Source: Pseudoips prasinana
Lineage: Eukaryota; Arthropoda; Insecta; Lepidoptera; Nolidae
Reading direction: 5' to 3'
Length of the DNA stretch: 64,000 bases
Assembly (NCBI GenBank): GCA_951640165.1
Contig: OX621247.1
Location: 21,240,001 to 21,304,000 of the forward strand
Shown: in pieces, positions 1 to 10,204 of the stretch
Layout of the letters: every line of letters begins with the position of its first letter
Numbering within the stretch: position 1 is the stretch's first letter
Made by a program: the position numbers and the translations under genes
Notes under the pieces: model-generated
The model's database searches: none
What the model was told of the DNA's origin: nothing
What the model saw: only the letters and a program-made list of their open reading frames with translations

Positions 1-1246
1 AATTTAAAACGTTTGTTCATAATTTGAATATTAAACAAGTGAAGGTTTTGATAATTGATTCTAAATAAACATTGTAAGCATAATTATTAAACACTTGATA
101 TACAAATAAACAATGAAGAGCAAAAAAAAAAATATTTTCATACAAATGTAAGTGTGTAAGTAACTTAAATAAAATAATAAAAAGCTTATCTAAAACTGTA
201 AGTGTTGGTAGATGGAATAATCTCTTTTTTCAAGGGAATGGACATAAGCAAGCCAATTTGTTTTTTCTTTTTAATAAAATGCAACAATAATTTTATGTTG
301 ATTTTTTTTATTCTTACAGAGTCCTATTTATATCTCTCTGTATTGCAAACTACTCTTCGTACAGAAATGTGCAGTTGTGAAGATGGAACTGTTACACCAA
401 AGGAGGAACAAAGCCATCTCTCCTTATTTAACTATTTTTATGGTATTATTTTTAAAATGAGATGACTTTTGTAGTTTTCAAATTCATGGCGATGTCAAAG
501 GGTCTTTACAATGTAGGTACAAGACTCTATCTTGAGTGCATATTTTCTTGTTACTTTTATTTTTGGAATCTAGTAATGGGGTTGGCGGAGAAAAATAACA
601 ATATCGTTCTAGAGACGGTTTTATTCTATTAAAAGAGCGTTTACCTTCTGTTATTTGAGCAGTATCTATACTAGAAACGTAAATACCTACTAGAACATTT
701 TGCTAACTTTTATGTTATGATTTCTTGATGATATATTTTCCATTAACTTCGTATACGCTACATTATAGACAACTTTACTCTCAGAGTTGCGACAAAACTT
801 TTTTGCGACACAAATAAGAAAATACCATACAGATATTTACAAAACTTTTCCATCAGAAACCTTTCCGAGATGATAAATAATTTTCGTCCAAAATGTCTTT
901 TTCGTACACGAATGTGTCAGGCTACATAGTAAAATCCATTGAAGGTAAGTGCCAAATTAGCGGTGGAAGAAAAACTCTTATTTCAAAGTTCCTCCATTCT
1001 TTGAAGACATAAAGAGTTTCGGTCTCAAAGGAGGAGCTCACGTCCTTACTTTGATTAGAACTTTGCTGGTTGCCTATTGTAGCTCAAGTCAGAAGATATA
1101 TAATACAGTTTATGGCTACATCAGTGGATAAAATTCACCGCGAAAACCACCCCTAATATGTATAATAATAAAGACGCTTTCCAATATCTGGCGACGTAGG
1201 ATCGTTTGCTTATATATTTAGCCGTATATTTTTTTCATATTTATTT
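1..1246. other. Unannotated AT-rich sequence
   Basis: I see no exon-like reading frame, tRNA or recognisable repeat here. The short frames present have no family resemblance or coding-like composition. Confidence 0.5.
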
Positions 1247-1448
1247 ACTGCCTCGTTGGTCTAGCGGCAGCTTGTTCAACCGTAGATAATACGAAATCGG
1301 ATTCAAATCCAGATTATGAGATGTTTCTTGGCAGAAAAATTCTCAGTATGAGCTCGGAATCCGGGTTTTGGTGTACCCCCGTGCCTTGGAGGGCCGTATA
1401 GCCGTGGTAGCTGTAACTGACCTCTTTTCGGTCGTTTCCCTCAGCTAA
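1247..1448 (+). mobile_element. tRNA-derived SINE, family A, 3'-truncated and diverged
   Basis: It starts with the family head ACTGCCTCGTTGGTCTAGCGG (Pol III A box) and has a weak B box (GGATTCAAATCC). The body motifs CCCCCGTGCCTTGGAG and TGACCTCTTTTCGGTCG are shared with copies at 7881 and 9776. It ends early, and substitutions throughout mark it as old. Confidence 0.75.
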
Positions 1449-1523
1449 CTGTTCAGGCATTTAATAATTGGAAACAGGTAATTAATAATTATTTCTATCT
1501 GAAAACTGACTTAGTGTTTTTAA

Positions 1524-1697
1524 GACTGTATCGCGGGGTACTTTTCAAACACATAATTGACGGAAACAAAGTACATCTAGACTCAGTACAACTAATAATG
1601 GGTCACACAAATAGTTGTCCTACACGGGAATTAAACCAGAGACACGAAGTGGCGAGGCGATTGTCTTAACTGCTGCGCCACATGTGCAGTTTAAAAC
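1524..1697 (-). mobile_element. tRNA-derived SINE, family C
   Basis: On the minus strand a tRNA-like head (GCGCAGCAGTTAAGAC and a decayed B box) is followed by ACAACTATTTGTGTGACCC, then AGTCTAGATGTACTTTG, and the end GTACCCCGCGATAC. The same order is found at 16292-16463 and 58213-58377, which defines the family. Confidence 0.7.
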
Positions 1698-1792
1698 GTA
1701 CATATATGTATACATAAGCACAATTGCTACTAACACCAAAATACTCACAAAGTGACAAATTTAGTTTGAAATAAAGTTTTTATTATTATTAT

Positions 1793-2060
1793 TGACCGGC
1801 ATGTTAGCGAGGTTGGCAAAAACTTGTTTTTGACGCCTGAAGGCGTGGTTTCGAATCCCAACAAAGACAAATATTTGTGTGCATGAACATGTCTGTTTGT
1901 CTGGGTGTAATTATCTATATAAATATGTATTTACGAAAGAAAAGTAGTATATGTAGTATATAAGTTATCTGGTTTCCATAATACAAGCTGTGCTTAGTTT
2001 GGGATCAGATGGTCGTGTGTAAATAATGTCCCTGGATATAATTATATTATTATTATATTT
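1793..2060 (+). mobile_element. tRNA-derived SINE, family B
   Basis: The head begins GACCGGCATGTTAGCG and carries a B box (GGTTTCGAATCCC). The body has CATGAACATGTCTGTTTGTC, a block near ATCTATATAAATATGTATTTAC, TAATACAAGCTGTGCTTAG and GATCAGATGGTCGTGTGTAA. It ends in AATGTCCCTGGATA plus an ATT-rich tail. Several other copies share this architecture. Confidence 0.8.
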
Positions 2061-2269
2061 TAGCACCCATTCGTTTGGTTGATATAACCGATTATTTTCA
2101 AACATTCAAAACCAAACTGTAAGGCCTTGTTAAAGGGCTATAAAACATGATGTTTATGTTTATATGTTATCTAATATTTAAAATAATTCTTGTAATAATT
2201 ATCTTTAATTATTGTAATTGGTGTTCTACCGTTTTAGTTAAAGTAAAATAAATAAATAAATGTTTTTTT

Positions 2270-2562
2270 TAAGGCAGAGTGCGACAAACGAGCAAGTGGG
2301 TCACCTGATGGTTAGTGACCACCGCCGCCCATGGACACTTACAACACCAGAGGAGTCGCGGGTGCGTTGCCGGCCTTTAAGAGTCAGCAAACAAATGTTT
2401 CTGACCCTCCCCCCCCACCCCGATGAGCTCTGGTGACTTTACTCACACTCAGAAACTCAACATTAAATTATAAATGTTATTATTAAGGAATGTCTTCTGT
2501 AAGGTGGAGGTACTTCCCCAGTCGGGCTACACCAAATACAAAAATATTATATGCTAATTTGG
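2270..2562 (+). repeat. Dispersed repeat containing the GGCCGGC-type motif
   Basis: The sequence runs CACCTGATGGTTAGTGACC, ACCGCCGCCCATGGACAC, and GTGCGTTGCCGGCCTTTAAG, then further on GGAGGTACTTCCCCAGTC. From memory this matches a repeat that is very common in Lepidoptera. A diverged reverse copy lies at 59525-59640, and a related tail block is at 15560-15620. Its TE class is not clear to me. Confidence 0.55.
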
Positions 2563-3006
2563 TTTCCAATGCAAGTAAATAAACAATTATGTACGCTGCA
2601 GTTACCGCATAAAGAACACAAAGTACTACATAATTTATTTACTATGCGGTTGGCGCGAGGTTGCTGAAAGTTTAAGATTATTTATGGAGGTTATGCTGTG
2701 TTTAAATGCTCCCAAATTACTTGATATCAACGCTTTAAATAAACTGTTCCTAATACATAAATCTTTGTTTTATATCGTCGAATTGATGTAGCGGTTGCGT
2801 GAGTCAATTCTCTTTAGAGCAATACAATGCTTGGATACATCACCTTAGACGCACTCCGTATGATATAGATATCCGTATTAAATAGTGTTAGTATACCTAG
2901 TCAGATAGACCTGTTATATGTGAACCTTACTTGTGATTTTATCTTATGTTGAAAGAAGTTACAAAAAGTACAAGTGGATAAAGTTTTTGTCATATTTTAT
3001 TTACAA
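2563..3006. other. Unannotated sequence
   Basis: No gene or recognisable repeat seen. Confidence 0.45.
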
Positions 3007-3187
3007 CTAGCTGTGCCGCGGTTTTACCCGCATGAAACTGTATAAACTATAGCCTTTGTGTTAATCCGGATTATCACCTAACTCCATACCAAATTTTATT
3101 AAAATCGCTCCAGCCGTTTAGACGTGAAGAAGTAATAAACATACACACTTACATTCGCAAACTTTCGCATTTATAATATTAGTATGA
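3007..3187 (-). mobile_element. Non-autonomous Helitron, Lep1-like
   Basis: Read on the minus strand it starts TCATACTAATATTATAAATG and ends ...GCGGCACAGCTAG. These match the Helitron rules of a 5' TC, a 3' CTAG and no target duplication. The inner block AACGGCTGGAGCGATTTTAA is shared with the copy at 29059-29211. Confidence 0.75.
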
Positions 3188-3189
3188 TA

Positions 3190-4042
3190 AACGCTTGAAC
3201 CAACTTGGTGCTACTTTTCCTAACACTGCATTAGATCCATATATTTTTTTTCGAAACGTTATTTCACTGCTAGTGTTACATTTTTTCTAGTAAAACTTTA
3301 GAATGTATCAAATTTATTCGTTAGATTCTCAAATTCAAGTACAGAAAAAATAATCGGAAAGAGTAATGTATGCTTTTCTAAATGTCCTAATTTATCGATA
3401 TTAAAACGAGCCAGATACAAACAGTACAACCAAAGAGATTTTCTTCAATTCTATACATACAAAATACGAAAAGACTTTTTCCCCGACTCATTATTATGCC
3501 TAAATTCTAGTATTCTTTAATAAGCATTCTTCTACGACCGTTAAGATTTTTATGAGAAGGCTTTAGGGGAAACTGCCACTCTTTACGTGAACGATGTTGC
3601 TTTAGCACATTTTAATACCTTCATTCAGAAAAACATCTCTTTGTTCTCTACTTATTTCGTAAAGCTATCTTAATAATTTACAAAGGCCATATCCATAACG
3701 TGTATATTAAGTATCGTAAAAAAGCTTATATTGTATTGCTACCTACTTTCTTCTGTTCTTTATATAGGACTTAAAATAAGGCGTCAGTTTGTCCATTTGC
3801 GTATTATTATAGCAAAAAAATTCAGGAAAACATAACCTAGGAGAAAATCTAAGACACCTTACACAGACCTGCGATTAATAGATTACATGGTCACACGAAT
3901 CTAGTAAAATTATAAAAACATAATTGTTTTAAGTAGGTAACAACATTGCAATTTTAAAATCCTGCATGGCAATGCATTAAATTATATTTTTTTATAATTT
4001 TCATTGACCTTTTTACTTAAATAAGTTTAAAAGCACGTAAAT
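3190..4042. other. Unannotated AT-rich sequence
   Basis: No gene-like or repeat structure recognised. Confidence 0.45.
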
Positions 4043-4371
4043 ACGTGGCGCGGTGGTTAAGGCCTATCTACTACCTCAGCGCCCTCGTGTTTCGGGTACG
4101 ATTCTCGCAAAGAATAACTATTTACGGTCACCGTAGCCTAGTTGGTTGGCCTACGAAGCTGGTGGTCCTGGGTTCGAATCCCGGTAAGTGCAAATATTTG
4201 TGTGATGAGCACGAATATTTGTTTCTGAGTCATGGATGTTTTCTATGTATTTAAGTATTTATCTATCTATATAAGTATGTATATCGTCGCCTGGTACCCA
4301 TAGTACAAGCTTTGCTTAGTTTGGGGCTAGGATGATCTGTGTGACATTGTCCCTAGATATTATTATTATTT
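4043..4371 (+). mobile_element. tRNA-derived SINE, family B-related, with ATT-repeat tail
   Basis: The head has a Pol III A-box-like TGGCGCGGTGGTTAAGG and, after a partly duplicated tRNA-like block, a good B box (GGGTTCGAATCCC at about 4171). The body has CAAATATTTGTGTGATGAGC, TATCTATATAAGTATGTATA and GTACAAGCTTTGCTTAGTTT. It ends GACATTGTCCCTAGATATT plus (ATT)n. The tail is the 3' junction of the LINE at 4373-7133, so the SINE was there first. Confidence 0.75.
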
Positions 4372-4416
4372 TGGTTTTGTTTTTTTTTTTCTCAGCTATT
4401 GCTGGCATTTCTTATC

Positions 4417-4445
4417 ATTTACGGGCAAACGCCAAGTAAATGACA
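4417..4445 (-). other. Stem-loop in the 3' UTR of the R4/Dong-like LINE
   Basis: TCATTTAC and GTAAATGA form an 8-bp perfect stem around an 11-13-base loop, a few bases beyond the stop codon and upstream of the A-rich 3' end. R2-type LINEs use a structured 3' UTR for recognition by their own RT. That role here is inference. Confidence 0.4.
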
Positions 4446-4450
4446 AGGAG

Positions 4451-5503
4451 TTAGCTAGTCATATTATTATGTCCGTCAGTTGCGTTATTGTCGTCGTCTA
4501 ATTGGAGGAATTTTCTTACAATGCGGCAAGTATTTAGTATGGCCGCCTTTTGCAATTGAATGTAAATGTTAGGTTTAAAATCAATAAGCTTAATAGTGTG
4601 GTGTATGTGTCTTGGGATTACTCCAGTACTGGATAATACTATTGGGACGATGTATACTTTATTCTGTTTCCAGATTCTGGTGACTTCCTCTTTAAGTTCT
4701 GTGTATTTATTAACTTTTTCTGTGATCATTTTATTTAGGCTGTGGGTATTTGGGACAGCAATATCTATAAGATATGTAATTTTATCTTGTTTATTTTGCA
4801 GGACAATATCGGGGCGGTTATAATGAATCGTTCTGTCAGTTAGTATAGCTCGGTCATAAAGTAATTTGTGGGTGTTGTTTTCCAAAATATTTTGGTGGCT
4901 GTATTTGTAGTAAGGTGTATGTGGGGTATTTGGTATGAGTTGGTACTTAAGTGCTAGTTGTTGATGAATAATGTTAGCAATTTGGTTATGCCTGTGTGTA
5001 TAATCTGTTTGTGTAAGAGTTGGACATGCACCAGTTATGTGTTGTATGTTTTCTGGGTGGATGTGACAGTTTCGACACTTGTCGTCAGCAATTGTAGGGT
5101 CTTTGATAATATGCTTTCTATAATTCATGGTATTAATAATTTGATCCTGAATCGCTATCATAAAACCCTCAGTTTCGGGGAATAGGTAACCTATTGAAAG
5201 CCATTTGTTTGATGCTACGGAGTCAACGTGATTTTGTTCTAAATCATGAGGGTGTCTTCCATGTAGCGCTTCCCTTTTCCATTGAGCTATCCTAGAATTT
5301 TCAGTATCACTTTCCGTATTTGGTCTATCTATTGTAGCTAAATTTAGAGGCGTCAGATTAAAATCGTTGAAAAAGATAGCCCTATGAATGTCACTGGTTC
5401 CAGTTTTTTGTTGAAAGAATGATCTTAGATTATTAATTTGCTTATTCCATAGTACTGTTATATTGGTCAGACCTCTCCCTCCATGTTGTCTCTTAAGCGT
5501 CAT
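4451..5503 (-). pseudogene. LINE C-terminal zinc knuckle and restriction-like endonuclease
   Basis: 350-codon frame; the same frame is open upstream to about 5637, so the marked ATG is internal. The first third (GGRGLTNITVLWNKQINNLR) is the post-thumb linker. CRNCHIHPENIQHITGACP near residue 142 is the CCHC knuckle. RPDIVLQNKQDKITYLIDIA near residue 232 is the PD-(D/E)XK nuclease core that nicks the target in R2/R4-type elements. The active-site P-D and D are present, so this domain looks intact although the full protein is broken upstream. The natural stop is at 4451-4453. Confidence 0.8.
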
Positions 5504-5619
5504 TCTTTCAATTGCGGACTTAGGGTGTAGACAGTTAAATTTAATTAAAATGGTTCTTGTTTTTATTTCGATATGCTTGATATCGGTTTTGGTCCGTTTA
5601 ATTATACCAAATGAGTAAG

Positions 5620-6105
5620 TTAAAAGGGGTCTGCGTAAGTATTTATAGCTTTTGTAAGGTTTTTCCCTGTTAGTTTGCTTTTACAGACGGCCTGGACTCT
5701 ACTTTTATACTCGTTTATAAGAGTTGTTTTTATTTTTATGTGATCTAGACCTTTAGATTGTTGATATCCTAAGTATTTATACAATTCATTAGGTTCCATA
5801 GCTGTTATTCTGTCTTCAACCCCAACTGTGTAATCACCTGGTTGGATTTTACCTTTAACTATATGAAGTGTTTTACATTTATCAAGGCCAAATTGCATGT
5901 TGATGTCTTTACTGAATGTTGCTGTGGTATCTATAAGAGCTTTCATTTCATTTTGTGTTTTTGAATATAATTTAATGTCATCCATGTAAATTAAATGAGA
6001 TATGTTGGTTTTATTATTATCATATTTCAAGTTATATCCAACTCCGGGTTCTCGCAGCATATGTGATATAGGATTGAGAGCAAGACAGAACCACAAAGGA
6101 CTCAA
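5620..6105 (-). pseudogene. LINE reverse transcriptase, middle part (motifs B to thumb)
   Basis: In-frame continuation of the segment ending at 6136, with 10 codons after the stop before the marked start. Motif B (QGDSLSPLWFCLAL) straddles the marked start. The catalytic IYMDDIKLYS follows, then FGLDKCKTLHIVKGKI and ELYKYLGYQQSKG, the usual RT-to-thumb order. The reading ends in TYADPF-stop. The expected continuation (PLLTYSFGIIKRTKTDIKH) lies in another frame, so a one-base change near 5630-5637 breaks the gene. Confidence 0.8.
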
Positions 6106-6135
6106 GGAATCACCCTGATATATACCTTTTTTAAT

Positions 6136-7134
6136 TTAAATTTCTCTAGTTGTAATTTTATTCAGATTTAATTTAGTCTTCCAAAGATTCATTACCATTT
6201 TAAGAAAATTTATTAATACAGGGCTAATTTTATATATCTGTAAAATTTTAACTAGCCAAGAATGTGGAATGCTATCAAAGGCCTTTTTATAATCTATAAA
6301 AGTACAGTGTAAATTTCTTTTATTTATTGCTGCGTGTCGATGAATTAAAGAATCTATTATCAGTTGCTCCTTGCATCCCATGTGACCACGCCTGCAACCT
6401 TTTTGTTCTTCGGACAGAATGTTGTGCTTTTCTATATGGGAAGTGATTTTTTGGGTTATGACAGATGTTAAAATTTTATATAATGTAGACAAGCACGTTA
6501 TAGGTCTATACTGTGATGGTTGTGATGTATGCTTTCCTTTGGGTAGCATGTACGTGATACCTTTAGCTATAAACTGAGGAAATCTTTGCTGACCGTGAAT
6601 TAATTGTGTAAGATTTTTGGCTATTATCTTATGGAGAGTACGGAAATTCTTATACCAGTAATTTTGAATTTTATCTAATCCTGGCGCTTTCCAATTGTGC
6701 AGTCGTGCAGTTACATTCATTATATCTTCTTCTGTTATTTCTGTAAAGTTCATTTCTTCTAGAGCCTCCCATCTACTTTCTTCTTCCGCTATCCATGTCG
6801 CTTTGTCATTATGTTGTGAGTTTACTTCCCAAATACCAGCCCAAAATTGCTCTAACTCATTTGCGTTTGGTGTTTCATTGGGAATAGTTGTAGGCATAAA
6901 ATTATCACCTCTTAATTTTCTATAAAATAATTTCTCATTATTGATGAATAATTTATTATCTTCCTTTCTGTTATGCGCTTTCTTATTATTATTATTATTA
7001 TTTTTACTTTTCTTTATTTTCTCGAAATATACTTTTCGGTTAGTAATGATGCCTACGGGCTTATGCCAAGTCAGCATCATATTCTTGCAGGGATTCATTT
7101 TTGTAAGTGTCATCCTGTAAAAACTTTCGCACAA
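6136..7134 (-). pseudogene. LINE reverse transcriptase, N-terminal part (motifs 0 to A)
   Basis: Open frame of 332 codons; the first ATG is probably not the original start. Residues about 1-60 are a low-complexity, Asn/Lys-rich leader, with the Asn run encoded by an ATT repeat. The RT fold begins near residue 150 (HNWKAPGLDKIQ), continues through YRPITCLSTLYKIL and EEQKGCRRGHMGCKEQLI, and reaches motif A (FIDYKKAFDSIPHSWL) near residue 290. It stops at TAA 6136-6138. The next codons continue the same protein in the same frame, so this is one nonsense mutation, not a gene end. Confidence 0.8.
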
Positions 7135-7156
7135 TTATTATTATTATTATTATTTG
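7134..7156. repeat. ATT microsatellite at the 5' junction of the LINE
   Basis: About seven ATT units next to the 5' end of the LINE. Together with the ATT run at 4359-4371 they look like the two halves of one TAA/ATT repeat target. Confidence 0.7.
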
Positions 7157-7345
7157 TGAGACCCATAAATTGTGGTTTGGAGTCTGGATGTATTTGTATC
7201 CACGAAACGCATACGTATGTACATGTAAAGTTTCCCCATTTGGCATCACCACATATTATGGACACAACTCCAATGTAGACATCTTTTGGGGATGCCTTTG
7301 TCCAGCTGTGGACGTCTGTAGGCTAACAGGAAAGTTTCCCCACGA
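7157..7345 (+). mobile_element. SINE family C body fragment and RTE-type LINE tail fragment
   Basis: GAGACCCATAAATTGTGG and AGTCTGGATGTATTTGTATCC match the middle of SINE family C in plus orientation. Further on TTTTGGGGATGCCTTTGTCC and AGCTGTGGACGTCTGTAGGC match the 3' tail motif of the RTE-like LINE (compare 26980-27005). Both are short and decayed. Confidence 0.5.
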
Positions 7346-7389
7346 TGCAGGGATGCACAATGTATCACGAAGAAATCGGTTTATCGACT

Positions 7390-7838
7390 AAAGAAACATC
7401 TAATTTATTATAACTATTTTTCATATAAAATAAATATGAGGAGTATATTGTGTCCCTATTAACCGCCTGGATTTAAGAAATCATTCCTTTGTTGAAATGA
7501 AAATTTCTGTACAGGAATCTTCGACTCAATATATGTTATATATACAACTTATATCATTGATCCCAAAATCATTTTCAATTACTTTCGCTCGATAACAAAA
7601 GCACAGTATTTTCGCTCAATTTAAATTGTTATTATCATAACAATTCAGCCGTATAGTTCACGGACTAGAAAGAATAACAGGATCATTCTGTAGGTAGCCG
7701 GTCCGCCAATAGATATAATTTGAATAGTATATTTGTGATTAGCTAAAACTTAGTTGTATTTGATTTGACATAAAGATCATAATTATTTCTCTTGTAATCT
7801 ATGATTTTGTTATATAACTAATAACTAAGTTAAACTAA
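7390..7838. other. Unannotated AT-rich sequence
   Basis: No gene or repeat recognised. Confidence 0.45.
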
Positions 7839-8292
7839 CAAAATAAGTAAGTAAGAAAACTGGGTTATACATATGTTATTGACTGCCTCGTTGGTCTAGC
7901 GGTAGCGTGTTCACCCGCAATTAATGAGGTCCAGGGTTCAAATCCTCGGGCCAAAAGTGATTTTGGGACTTTTCTGTAAAAAGAAAAATTTCTCAGCATC
8001 AGCCAGAAGTCTGGGAGTTGGCGGTATTATACCCCCGTGCCTCGGAGAGCACGTAAAACCGTCGGTCCTGTGCCTGACCTCTTTCCGGTCGTGTCGCTAA
8101 GGCGTCCCATTGGATCATGAGAGTGATGGAATAGAAAGTGCTCCTTTGTTTGCGCACACACTTGAGCACTATAATATGTCCCGCGCAGATGGCCAATCTC
8201 TGTTGAGACTGGCCGCCGTGGCCGAATTCGGCTAGGAGGACATTTATACATATGTATAACCTAGTTTTCTTACGTATATTGTTAGTTTTCGT
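7839..8292. mobile_element. Palindromic (foldback) element split by a SINE
   Basis: The left arm at 7839-7876 (AACTAAC...GTAAGAAAAC...TTATACATATG) is the reverse complement, with one mismatch over the inner 25 bases, of the right arm at about 8253-8290 (CATATGTATAACC...GTTTTCTTAC...GTTAGTT). The SINE at 7881-8245 sits between the arms. Before that insertion it would have been a near-perfect palindrome of about 85 bp. Element class unknown. Confidence 0.6.
7881..8245 (+). mobile_element. tRNA-derived SINE, family A, near full length
   Basis: The head GACTGCCTCGTTGGTCTAGC has an A box, and GGGTTCAAATCC is the B box. The body includes TTTTGGGACTTTTCTGTAAA, GTCTGGGAGTTGGCGG, CCCCCGTGCCTCGGAGAGC, TGACCTCTTTCCGGTCG, GAGAGTGATGGAATAGAAAG and GAGACTGGCCGCCGTGGCC. 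It ends GGCTAGGAGGACATT. It is one of the best copies for a consensus. Confidence 0.85.
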
Positions 8293-8594
8293 TCACTTTA
8301 TTTGGACCGTGCCTCGTAGCTTATACGGGTGTGACAGAACAAAATTGGACATTGTGAATTTCAAAGAAGAAATCTGATAGACACTTAAAAAAAAACTTAA
8401 AACAAAAAAAATATCGAAGAGTAGAGTAGAGTTATTAGCTGGTCTAATAACTCTACTCTATCTTTTAATAATATGTAGGGTATTTACTAATGTGGAAATT
8501 TGTTTAATCGTAGATCCCAAATTATTGTGTAATCTACACAATGTATATGTTGCATATTATATTTACAAATATTTCGTTAAACTTTACAGACGAG
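8293..8594. other. Unannotated sequence with one short hairpin
   Basis: Only a 16-bp perfect inverted repeat (8422-8437 against 8445-8460, 7-base loop) stands out. Confidence 0.45.
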
Positions 8595-9010
8595 GCCGCG
8601 GGTTTTGGCAGTTAAGATTATAAGTTAGCGTTGTCCGACGGTACTTTACTTGTAGCAAGTCCACAATTACTTGGCCAGTATCTTTGGCTAAGTTTAATGA
8701 AGTTCCCCTTTTATTACGACAAAGTCTTAACCCCAAGGATCTTCGTGTTTATGATCCTGTTATAACTTTAAAGAGATTGCAATGTCGTAGTGGAGGCTAA
8801 TTTTTTATTTACGTGGTCCATGAATTTCTTTGTTTTTGTTTTAGACTTATATTTACTGAACTTTGAAGTAACGACCAAGCATTTTCAAAGACATAACCTA
8901 AAGTTTTATGGAATTTCTTCTACATTTCGGTCACGCTTGAAGTGGCTGCCTATTCGTACACCTACATGTTTTTTTATTCTTTATAAGTCTCTATATCCAC
9001 ATATGTAGTA
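8595..9010 (+). mobile_element. Possible decayed LINE C-terminal region
   Basis: The plus-strand reading has RHNLKFYGIS...RSRLKWLPIRTPTCFFILYK. This resembles the WLPIR...LLYK stretch near the C-terminus of jockey/CR1-type reverse transcriptases. Frames are broken and the rest is not recognisable, so this is a weak call. Confidence 0.25.
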
Positions 9011-9341
9011 TTTTAATTAGTTGTAAGTAAGATTATTAGTGTTCAGATACCTACTTTTAAAATTGAAATGCGAGCTGTACTGACACAGAAATTGTCGATT
9101 GTTTTTTTTACCTGGTTCCATCAGAAAACCAGCGCTGCAACAGTAATGTCGCAGCTAGTGCTGAGATGGGACCAATTCGGACTCGCACAGATAGCAATGA
9201 AGAACTTCTTTATGTGTACCTATATATTATTATTATCTGTGCTTGTTTACGGCATAAATATTTTTTCTTTCTTTCTATCATAAATTGTATTTATTTTTAT
9301 TGTTTCTGTGTGCAATAAAGAATAATAATAAAGAATAACTG
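9011..9341. other. Unannotated sequence ending in the hAT target site
   Basis: No gene seen. The last bases (CTGATGGTAAG) belong to a common Lepidoptera repeat motif and form the left flank of the element starting at 9350. Confidence 0.4.
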
Positions 9342-9775
9342 ATGGTAAGCAGGGACCGTCCGGATACTCGTTGAACGGGTTTTTGAACGGGTATTTTTAA
9401 GCGCTTAAAAAATAAACCCAATGATACGAGTTACACCTTCGAACGGGTGTAATGAACCGCTTCCGAAAGGCTTACCCTTTCATACCCTGTAACACTGTAA
9501 CAGGGTAAGCCATTCCAGCCAAGACATTGTAATATGCACTCTTTCGCATCGAAATTGGTTTGGTAATTGCATAAACACCACCGCGCGTGACATCTAGTCG
9601 CAATAATTTGGAATTTATTATTTGAAAGTTCAATTTTGCTTGTCGCTAAACACTGTCATATTAAATTTATCGTGTCTGTTCTTGTTTATTGTCATAATTT
9701 CTTTTAATTTGGAACTCGGTAGGTACTACATAATTAAGTAAAAGCAATTTAGCAGTTCTTTTTTTAAAGTATGGG

Positions 9776-10133
9776 TTACGCTTCGTCGGTCTACTGGTAG
9801 CGTCTTTAAACGTAGATATCGAGGTCCTGGGTTCAAATCCCGGGTTGGGCTAAAAGTGTCTATGGGATTTTTGCGTAAAAAGAAAAATTGCTTAGTGTCA
9901 GCCCGAAGTCTGGGAGTTGGCGGTATTATAGCCTCATGCCTCGGAGAGCACGTAAAGCCGTCGATCCTGTACCTGACCTTCCGGTCGTTCCGCTAGTCAT
10001 CCCATCGGATAATGTGAGTGATGGAATAGATAGTGCCCCTGTGTTAGCACACACACTTGTGGTATGTCCCACTCACATGGCCAGTCTCCATTGAGACTGG
10101 CCGCTGGGGCCGAAATTCGGCTGAGAGGACAAT
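9776..10133 (+). mobile_element. tRNA-derived SINE, family A
   Basis: It has the A-box-like CGGTCTACTGGTAGCG, a B box in GGGTTCAAATCCCGGG, then GTCTGGGAGTTGGCGG, CATGCCTCGGAGAGC, and the end GAGACTGGCCGCTGGGGCC followed by CTGAGAGGAC. It lies inside the hAT-like element. Confidence 0.85.
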
Positions 10134-10204
10134 TATATTATAACAAAGAATTTGATTTACATTCTGTTAAAGTTAAACCGCGGAGCGTGGTGGCGTACAC
10201 CGTT

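Larger units (their letters stand above)
4373..7133 (-). mobile_element. R4/Dong-like LINE with C-terminal restriction-like endonuclease, 5'-truncated
   Basis: Non-LTR retrotransposon read on the minus strand. The reverse transcriptase has the block KAPGLDKIQNYW, YRPITCLSTLYK, motif A (YKKAFDSIPH), motif B (QGDSLSPLW) and motif C (IYMDDIKLYS). Downstream come a C-X2-C-X8-H-X4-C knuckle (CRNCHIHPENIQHITGAC) and a PD...D endonuclease core (RPDIV...YLIDIAVPN). This gene order is that of R2/R4/NeSL-type LINEs, which cut a chosen target and prime from it. The frame is broken by an in-frame TAA at 6136-6138 and a one-base shift near 5630-5637. The N-terminal zinc-finger/Myb region of a full element is missing. 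Both ends abut ATT repeats, as expected for the Dong group, which is known to insert in TAA repeats. Clade assignment is inference. Confidence 0.8.

Noticed and set aside
4036..4190. tRNA-like block GTAGCCTAGTTGG...GGGTTCGAATCCC as a real tRNA gene
   Set aside because: The sequence continues into the family B SINE body and tail shared by other copies; the acceptor ends do not pair.
4045..4254. 69-codon frame
   Set aside because: Lies on the tRNA-derived SINE with Pol III boxes; no coding features.
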